Part shown: positions 59,075 through 64,000 of the stretch, piece by piece | Layout of the letters: each line of letters starts with the position of its first letter | Position numbering within the stretch: the stretch's first letter is position 1 | Origin: Nonomuraea helvata | GTDB lineage: Bacteria > Actinomycetota > Actinomycetes > Streptosporangiales > Streptosporangiaceae | NCBI RefSeq assembly: GCF_039535785.1 | Contig: NZ_BAAAXV010000001.1 | Location: 1,240,001 to 1,304,000, forward strand | Length of the DNA: 64,000 bases | Reading direction: 5' to 3' | Translations under genes and position numbers: made by a program | The notes under the pieces: generated by a model | What the model was told of the DNA's origin: nothing | Database searches by the model: none | The model's input: only the letters and a program-made list of their open reading frames with translations

Positions 59075-60061
59075 CTACGGGTGGTAGCAGCGGACGTGCT
59101 CGGCGATCTCCGCCGCGGCGTCGGCGCCGTAGGCGGCGCTGAACCGCTCGAGGAAGACCTGCTGGCCGAGTTCGTACTCCTGGCCGCCGACGCGCTCCAG
59201 CACGTGGGTGGCGGTCAGGTTGCCGATCTGGCCGCAGCGCTCCAGCGGCAGCCCCCAGGCCAGGCCCGACAGGAATCCGGCGCGGAAGGCGTCACCGACG
59301 CCCGTGGGGTCGGCCTTGCCGCGCTCCGGGGCGGGGGCGACGGCGATGGACGGCTCGCCCCTGCGGTCGATGACGGCGCCCTTGGGGCCGAGCGTGGTGA
59401 TCCGGACGCCGACCCGGTCGAGGATCTCCTCGTCGGACCAGCCGGTCTTCTGCTCGATGAGCCCCTTCTCGTAGTCGTTGGAGAACAGGTACGCGGCGCC
59501 GTCGACGAGCTGGCGGATCTGCTCGTCCTCCATGCGCGCGAGCTGCTGGGAGATGTCGGCCGCGAACGGGATGCCGCGCTGGCGGCACTCGTCGGTGTGG
59601 CGCAGCATCGCGTCGGGGTCGTTGGGGCTGATCAGCACCAGGTCGAGGCCGCCCAGCCGGTCAGCGACGGGTCGCAGCTCGATCAGCCGCGCCTCGGCCA
59701 TGGCGCCGGTGTAGAACGAGGCGATCTGGTTGTGATGCTGGTCGGTGGTGCACAGGAAGCGCGCGGTGTGCTGGGTCTCCGAGATGTGCACGGAGTCGCA
59801 GTCGACGCCGTGGCGCTCCAGCCACGAGCGGTAGTCGGCGAAGTCGTTGCCGACGGCGCCCACGAGGATGGGCTTCAGGCCCAGGCAGGCCATGCCGAAC
59901 GCGATGTTCGCGGCGCACCCGCCGCGACGGATCTGAAGGTCATCGACCAGGAACGAGAGTGACACCCGGTCAAGCTGCTCGGCGATCAGCTGATCGCCGA
60001 AACTTCCTGGGAAGGTCATCAGGTGGTCTGTCGCGATGGAGCCGGTAACGGCGATGCGCAC
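59075..60061 (-). CDS. PfkB-family carbohydrate/nucleoside kinase
   Basis: A 328-residue ribokinase-fold kinase. N-terminal RRGGCAANIAFGMACLGLKPILVGAVGNDF (substrate region) and C-terminal DPTGVGDAFRAGFLSGLAWG (anion hole with catalytic Asp) are intact. Overall resemblance is to actinobacterial adenosine kinase-like PfkB proteins; the exact sugar or nucleoside is not certain. GTG 60061 starts RIAVTGSIATDHLMTFPG, with AGGAAG upstream. Confidence 0.85.
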   Translation of the reverse strand: MRIAVTGSIATDHLMTFPGSFGDQLIAEQLDRVSLSFLVDDLQIRRGGCAANIAFGMACLGLKPILVGAVGNDFADYRSWLERHGVDCDSVHISETQHTARFLCTTDQHHNQIASFYTGAMAEARLIELRPVADRLGGLDLVLISPNDPDAMLRHTDECRQRGIPFAADISQQLARMEDEQIRQLVDGAAYLFSNDYEKGLIEQKTGWSDEEILDRVGVRITTLGPKGAVIDRRGEPSIAVAPAPERGKADPTGVGDAFRAGFLSGLAWGLPLERCGQIGNLTATHVLERVGGQEYELGQQVFLERFSAAYGADAAAEIAEHVRCYHP

Positions 60062-60116
60062 GGGATTCTTCTTCCTCGTTGTCAGCAGGCCAATGAGCCC
60101 CACGAGAATACGCGAA

Positions 60117-60145
60117 GGTCCCGCTCGCCTGAAGCAAGCGGGACC
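60117..60145 (-). terminator. Hairpin after erpA
   Basis: GGTCCCGCT and AGCGGGACC pair around an 11-base loop, 14 bases after the erpA stop. Confidence 0.75.
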
Positions 60146-60158
60146 GCGCAAGCCACCC

Positions 60159-60512
60159 CTAGTTGAACGAGTCGCCGCAGGCGCAGGAGCCCGTGGCGTT
60201 GGGGTTGTCGATGGTGAAGCCCTGCTTCTCGATGGTGTCGACGAAGTCGATGGAGGCACCCATCAGGTAGGGAGCGCTCATGCGGTCGGTGACCACGCTG
60301 ACGCCCCCGAAGTCCGACACCACGTCCCCGTCCATCGAACGGTCGTCGAAGAAGAGCTGGTAGCGCAGGCCGGAGCAACCACCCGGCTGCACGGCGACCC
60401 GCAGCTGCAGACCTTCCTCGCCCTGCTGCTCCAGCAGGCTCTTGACCTTGGCCGCGGCCGCGTCGGTCAGGATCAGGCCCTGCGCCGTGGTCTCGCTGCT
60501 CTCAACCGTCAT
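60159..60512 (-). CDS. erpA: Iron-sulfur cluster insertion protein ErpA/HesB
   Basis: A 117-residue A-type carrier delivering Fe-S clusters to targets. The three ligand cysteines are in QPGGCSGLRY and GSCACGDSFN. ATG 60512 has AGGGAG upstream. It is divergent from nadA, whose product needs a 4Fe-4S cluster; this pairing is common in actinobacteria and functionally sensible. Confidence 0.93.
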   Translation of the reverse strand: MTVESSETTAQGLILTDAAAAKVKSLLEQQGEEGLQLRVAVQPGGCSGLRYQLFFDDRSMDGDVVSDFGGVSVVTDRMSAPYLMGASIDFVDTIEKQGFTIDNPNATGSCACGDSFN

Positions 60513-60644
60513 CTGCTGACTCCCTAACCCGGCTGTCTGTTTCCGACGTCCTACTAATGACGCTACCAACACCTGGCCCATGCCACACATTCCCGTGGTA
60601 CCCGCCCCCCGTAATAAGCAGGTTCGTCCGTGTGCCATCATGAG

Positions 60645-60663
60645 TATCGTCAATTCGACGATA
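60645..60663. promoter_or_regulatory. Palindrome immediately upstream of nadA
   Basis: TATCGTC-AATTC-GACGATA has perfect seven-base arms and ends eight bases before the nadA ATG, with the AAGGGGG ribosome site between. It is a candidate operator for an NAD-biosynthesis repressor of the NrtR type; the regulator is not in this window. Confidence 0.5.
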
Positions 60664-60670
60664 AGGGGGT

Positions 60671-61828
60671 ATGGCCATGGCCACCCAGACTGGGCTGCCG
60701 CTCTTCGTCCTCGGCCAGGGCGCCGATCCGCACAGCGAGAAGGGGGTCGAGTGCCCGGGCGAGCTGCCGCCCGCCTCTGACCCGGACCTGGTGGAACGGG
60801 CCCGCAAGGCGAAGGAGGCGCTCGGGGAGCGCCTGTTCGTGCTCGGGCACCACTACCAGCGCGACGAGGTCATCCAGTTCGCCGACGTGACGGGCGACTC
60901 GTTCAAGCTCGCCCAGCAGGCGGCGGCCCGGCCTGCGGCGGAGTTCATCGTCTTCTGCGGGGTGCACTTCATGGCCGAGTCCGCCGACATCCTGACGGCC
61001 GACTCGCAGAAAGTGATATTGCCTGACATGGCGGCCGGGTGCTCGATGGCGGACATGGCCACGTTCGACCAGGTCGAGGAGTGCTGGGACGCCCTGGAGG
61101 ACGCCGGCCTGGCCGACCGGGTGATTCCCGTCACGTACATGAACTCCAGCGCCGACATCAAGGCCTTCTGCGGCAGGAACGGCGGCGCGGTCTGCACCTC
61201 CTCCAACGCCCGCCGCGCCCTGGACTGGGCGTTCTCGCGCGGCGAGAAGGTGCTGTTCCTCCCCGACCAGCACCTGGGCCGCAACACGGCGGTGCTGGAG
61301 ATGGGCATGTCCCTGGAGGACTGCGTCGTCTGGAACCCCCACCGCCCGAACGGCGGACTCACCCAGGAGCAGCTGGAGCGGGCGAGGATGATCCTCTGGC
61401 GCGGTCACTGCTCGGTGCACGGCCGCTTCACGGCCGACTCGGTCGACGACGTACGGGCCCGCATCCCCGGCGTGAACGTCCTGGTGCACCCGGAGTGCCG
61501 CCACGAGGTCGTGCTCAAGGCCGACCACGTGGGCTCGACCGAGCACATCATCAAGACGCTGGAGGCGGCTCCGGCGGGCTCGAGCTGGGCGATCGGCACG
61601 GAGCTCAACCTGGTCAAGCGCCTGGGCCAGATGTTCCCCGACAAGAGCATCTCGTTCCTGGACAGGACGGTGTGCTACTGCTCGACCATGAACCGGATCG
61701 ACCTGCCGCACCTGGTGTGGGCCCTGGAGTCGCTGGTGCTCGGCGAGGTCGTCAACCAGATCACGGTGGACGAGGACACCGCCCACTGGGCCAAGGCCGC
61801 CCTGGACCGGATGCTGGCCCTCCCCTGA
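60671..61828 (+). CDS. nadA: Quinolinate synthase A
   Basis: A 385-residue 4Fe-4S enzyme that condenses iminoaspartate with dihydroxyacetone phosphate to quinolinate in NAD synthesis. Cluster cysteines are C96 (FCGVHFM), C175 (VCTSSNA) and C337 (CYCSTMN), with PDQHLGRNTA and HPECRHEV also conserved. ATG 60671 is preceded by AAGGGGG; the ATG two codons later is possible. nadB and nadC are not adjacent, and a strong terminator follows directly. Confidence 0.95.
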   Translation: MAMATQTGLPLFVLGQGADPHSEKGVECPGELPPASDPDLVERARKAKEALGERLFVLGHHYQRDEVIQFADVTGDSFKLAQQAAARPAAEFIVFCGVHFMAESADILTADSQKVILPDMAAGCSMADMATFDQVEECWDALEDAGLADRVIPVTYMNSSADIKAFCGRNGGAVCTSSNARRALDWAFSRGEKVLFLPDQHLGRNTAVLEMGMSLEDCVVWNPHRPNGGLTQEQLERARMILWRGHCSVHGRFTADSVDDVRARIPGVNVLVHPECRHEVVLKADHVGSTEHIIKTLEAAPAGSSWAIGTELNLVKRLGQMFPDKSISFLDRTVCYCSTMNRIDLPHLVWALESLVLGEVVNQITVDEDTAHWAKAALDRMLALP

Positions 61829-61843
61829 CGGGACCGCCCCTCT

Positions 61844-61880
61844 GAACGGGCCTCCGGCCTTAAGGGTCGGAGGCCCGTTC
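61844..61880. terminator. Bidirectional terminator between nadA and the NmrA-like gene
   Basis: GAACGGGCCTCCG and CGGAGGCCCGTTC form a perfect 13-base stem with an 11-base loop between convergent genes. Confidence 0.88.
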
Positions 61881-61903
61881 GACGCGTTTGCGCCGACCGG
61901 TGC

Positions 61904-62740
61904 TCAGCGGAAGGCCGCGGCGTTGCGCCGGGCCCAGGCGGCGAACGGGTGGGCAGGCCGCCCCAGCACGCGCTCGACGTCCGGGCTGATCCGCTGCTCG
62001 GCCGTAGTCGGCTCCCCCAGGATGGCCAGAGTGGTGTCCGCGACCGGCTCCGGCATGAACGCCAGCATCCGCGCCCGTGCCTCCTCGCGGCTCTGCTCCA
62101 CGAACGTGACCCGCTCCCCGATCGCCGCCCCGATGGCGGCCGCGCTCTGGCGCGGGGTCACCAGCTCGGGCCCGGTCAGCTCGTAGGTCCGGCCGTCGTG
62201 GCCGGGCCGAAGGAGCACCGCGGCCGCGACCTCGGCGATGTCGTCGGGGTCGATGAGCGGCAGCCCCACGTCGCCGAACGGCGCGGCGACCGTGCGCCGG
62301 GCGCGGACCGACTCCGCCCACGCGAAGGTGTTGGAGGCGAATCCGCCCGGTCGCAGGATCGTCCATCGCGCCCCCGAGTTCATGACCGCGCGCTCCACCT
62401 CCGCCCCGAACCGGCCGTGGGACGCGCTCTCCGGGCGGGTCACGACGCCCTGCGACGAGAGCAGGACGACCCTGTCCGGCCCGCTCACCGCGGCGACGAT
62501 CTCCTTGGGGTCCGTGGCGAACAGGTCGCCGCCCGTGAGGAGGAACACCGCGTCGGCACCCTCCAGCACCGGGCGCAGGCTGCCGGGGTCGGACAGGTCC
62601 GCGCTGACAGCACGTACGCCCTCGGGCACATCCGCGCCGGTGATGCGGCGCGACACGGCCGTGACCTCCTCGCCCGCCTCGGCCAGCGACCGGACCAGGG
62701 TCCGGCCGACGTTCCCCGTGGCTCCCGTGACAACGATCAT
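61904..62740 (-). CDS. NmrA/NAD(P)H-binding atypical SDR
   Basis: A 278-residue protein beginning MIVVTGATGNVGRTLVRSLAEAG, the NAD(P)-binding GxxGxxG of NmrA-like/quinone oxidoreductase-type SDRs. It continues with AVSADLSDPGSLRPVLEGADAVFLLTGG. The catalytic Tyr-Lys of classical SDRs is not apparent. It is divergent from a TetR regulator with two related operators between, so it is likely inducible by the regulator's ligand. Confidence 0.85.
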   Translation of the reverse strand: MIVVTGATGNVGRTLVRSLAEAGEEVTAVSRRITGADVPEGVRAVSADLSDPGSLRPVLEGADAVFLLTGGDLFATDPKEIVAAVSGPDRVVLLSSQGVVTRPESASHGRFGAEVERAVMNSGARWTILRPGGFASNTFAWAESVRARRTVAAPFGDVGLPLIDPDDIAEVAAAVLLRPGHDGRTYELTGPELVTPRQSAAAIGAAIGERVTFVEQSREEARARMLAFMPEPVADTTLAILGEPTTAEQRISPDVERVLGRPAHPFAAWARRNAAAFR

Positions 62741-62761
62741 GATGGTTTCTCCCTTGAGTTA

Positions 62762-62832
62762 GTTAGTCGGCTGACTCACTTGGAAGAGACCGTAGCACGA
62801 ATCCGGCGCCTATAGTTAGTCAGGTGACTGAC
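62762..62832. promoter_or_regulatory. Two TetR-type operators, 53 bp apart
   Basis: GTTAGTCGGCTGACTCAC (62762-62779) and GTTAGTCAGGTGACTGAC (62815-62832) are related inverted repeats with AGTC/GACT cores. The second covers the GTG start of the TetR gene (62824). A spacing of 53 bp is about five helical turns. Confidence 0.6.
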
Positions 62833-63426
62833 TCAACGCGTTCCCGGGTGAAGACGGCGGCCGCCAAGCGTCAGCGGCTGATGGCCGCCGCCGCCCAGGT
62901 CGTGCACCGGCAGGGGGCGGAGCGCACCACCATCGCCGACATCGCGCACGCCGCGGACGTCCCCGTCGGCAACGTGTACTACTACTTCAAGACCAAGGAC
63001 GAGCTGGTCGCGGCCGCGCTGGCCGAGCACGCCCGCCAGCTCGAGATCCTCACCGGCCGCCTGGAGGCCCTCGCCGACCCGAGGGAACGGCTCAAGAGCC
63101 TGGTGGAGTCGTGGGTCAGCCAACGGGACCTCGCCGCACGGTACGGCTGCCCGACCGGCACGCTCGCCGCCGAGCTGGACAAACGCGACGACGGCGGGCT
63201 GGACGTGGAGGCGGGCAGGGTCATCCGGCTGCTGATCGACTGGGCCGAACGCCAGTTCCGCGAGCTCGGGCAGCCCGACCCCGAAGGGCTCGCCCTGACG
63301 CTGGTCAGCGCCTACCAGGGGATGTCGTTGCTGGCCAACGCGCTCCGCGACCCCAGCATCATGACCCGGCAGGGCGCCCGCCTGCTCGACTGGCTCGACT
63401 CCCTGCCCGAGGCACCCGCCGTCTGA
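62824..63426 (+). CDS. TetR-family transcriptional regulator
   Basis: A 200-residue regulator. The helix-turn-helix is in RTTIADIAHAADVPVGNVYYYFKTKDELVAAAL. The C-terminal domain with CPTGTLAAELDKRDDG resembles the TetR_C group found with NmrA-like oxidoreductases. GTG 62824 starts the protein and lies within an operator, which implies autorepression and possibly a leaderless message. It likely represses the divergent SDR gene. Confidence 0.88.
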   Translation: MTDSTRSRVKTAAAKRQRLMAAAAQVVHRQGAERTTIADIAHAADVPVGNVYYYFKTKDELVAAALAEHARQLEILTGRLEALADPRERLKSLVESWVSQRDLAARYGCPTGTLAAELDKRDDGGLDVEAGRVIRLLIDWAERQFRELGQPDPEGLALTLVSAYQGMSLLANALRDPSIMTRQGARLLDWLDSLPEAPAV

Positions 63427-63619
63427 AGGCCCGACGGCGCGGGGGCCGTACTTCGTGATGTCGGCCGCGCTCTTCGTGAGGCAGGCGGCCGGAGGTAACG
63501 GACTCCGATCCTTTTTCGCGGCATCCGCGGGAGGTCGGGACACCATGAGGGAGTCCTGACGATCATCCTCGGAACCGCACGGTGGGACCCCACGTGGCAC
63601 CCCCCGGGAAGGAACGATC

Positions 63620-64000
63620 ATGAATGGTCCGTCGAGGCGGGGATTACTGGGCGGCGCCGCGCTGGCGGCGGGCGCCGTGACGCTCTCCGCGTCCTCCGCC
63701 CCAGCCGCCGCGTCAGCCGGTGGGCCGGTCACCGGCCCGGTCACCGTGTACCCGGGCGACCCCCGCTACCAGGAGCTGACCGTGGGCTACAACCAGCGCT
63801 GGGTCGGCGCGCCCGATTACGTGCGCGTGGTCAGCTCGACCGCCCAGGTCGTCGCCGCGGTGCAGGAGGCGGTCGACGCGCGCAAGCGGATCTCGGTGGT
63901 GTCCGGCGGCCACTGCCTGGCCCCGTTCGTGTTCAACTCCGACGTGGACGTCGTCATCGACCTGTCCGGGCTGGACGCGGTCTACTTCGACCAGCAGCGG
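63620..64000 (+). CDS. Tat-exported FAD-linked oxidase (BBE-like), 5' part
   Basis: The open frame runs from ATG 63620 (GGGAAGGA upstream) to the window edge, 127 codons. A twin-arginine signal (SRRGLLGGAALAAG, then an Ala-rich c-region) precedes the PCMH-type FAD domain: VYPGDPRYQELTVGYNQRWV, DYVRVVSS, VVSGGHCLAPFV. The SGGHC His is the usual covalent FAD attachment residue in berberine-bridge-type oxidases. The substrate is unknown and the C-terminus is outside the window. The 193-base gap before it contains nothing else recognisable. Confidence 0.85.
   Translation, partial: MNGPSRRGLLGGAALAAGAVTLSASSAPAAASAGGPVTGPVTVYPGDPRYQELTVGYNQRWVGAPDYVRVVSSTAQVVAAVQEAVDARKRISVVSGGHCLAPFVFNSDVDVVIDLSGLDAVYFDQQR

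Noticed and set aside
1-64000. CRISPR array, tRNA, rRNA, phage or secondary-metabolite cluster
   Set aside because: No regularly spaced repeat series, no tRNA-like cloverleaf or rRNA core sequence, no integrase, capsid, PKS, NRPS or terpene synthase motif was seen on either strand.

Overview
The window is about 70% GC, uses GTG starts freely and is densely packed on both strands. Gene content points to a spore-forming, mycelial-type actinomycete: a bc1-aa3 respiratory supercomplex with a diheme QcrC and an actinobacterial CtaF, a ROK glucokinase next to a DUF5304-like protein and an ArsA ATPase, NlpC/P60 hydrolases behind a c-di-AMP riboswitch, and transmembrane Ser/Thr kinases. Order Streptosporangiales (for example a Nonomuraea-like organism) is my best guess; this is inference from gene content, not a database match. 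Almost everything looks chromosomal. One degraded mobile element is present. I see no rRNA, tRNA, CRISPR array, prophage or biosynthetic cluster.

Region 1-16 kb is a run of small regulator/target pairs: a glycerol kinase 3' end, a DMF-amidase-like lipoprotein, a lactonase facing a MarR-GNAT fusion, an MMPL pump facing a TetR regulator, a PhoX-like protein, Dps, a MerR regulator coupled to a VIT-VWA protein, YciI, a Crp/Fnr-like regulator, homocysteine methyltransferase, DoxX facing a MarR regulator, a PlsC-type acyltransferase and an esterase. Several regulators have a palindrome lying on their own start codon or ribosome binding site.

Region 16-34 kb holds a secreted propeller, an operon SRPBCC - ArsA - DUF5304 - ROK glucokinase - EEP nuclease (the last with an apparent CTG start), a metallophosphatase behind a duplicated 48-bp element, an acyl-CoA synthetase, a mannosyltransferase/M48/gluzincin operon, and two NlpC/P60 peptidoglycan hydrolases. 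One of the hydrolases has a c-di-AMP (ydaO) riboswitch and a textbook CRP site upstream. A NYN-domain coiled-coil protein, a phosphotransferase and a NarL-type two-component system follow.

Region 34-44 kb has a PH-domain membrane operon, then an ABC transporter locus destroyed by a TnpB-bearing IS200/IS605-type element that is itself frameshifted. After this come two transmembrane Ser/Thr kinases and a third protein, all sharing the same type of extracytoplasmic Cys-containing domain (the third protein has it twice).

Region 44-57 kb contains a DEDDh exonuclease/GIY-YIG fusion, a stand-alone RAM protein and the respiratory genes ctaE-qcrC-qcrA-qcrB and ctaC-ctaD-ctaF. These are separated by a receiver-like protein, trpD, a dead class V aminotransferase and an L,D-transpeptidase lipoprotein.

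Region 57-64 kb holds a cysteine desulfurase/TusA pair, a CBS protein, a PfkB kinase, ErpA facing NadA, an NmrA-type oxidoreductase facing a TetR regulator, and the 5' end of a Tat-exported FAD oxidase.
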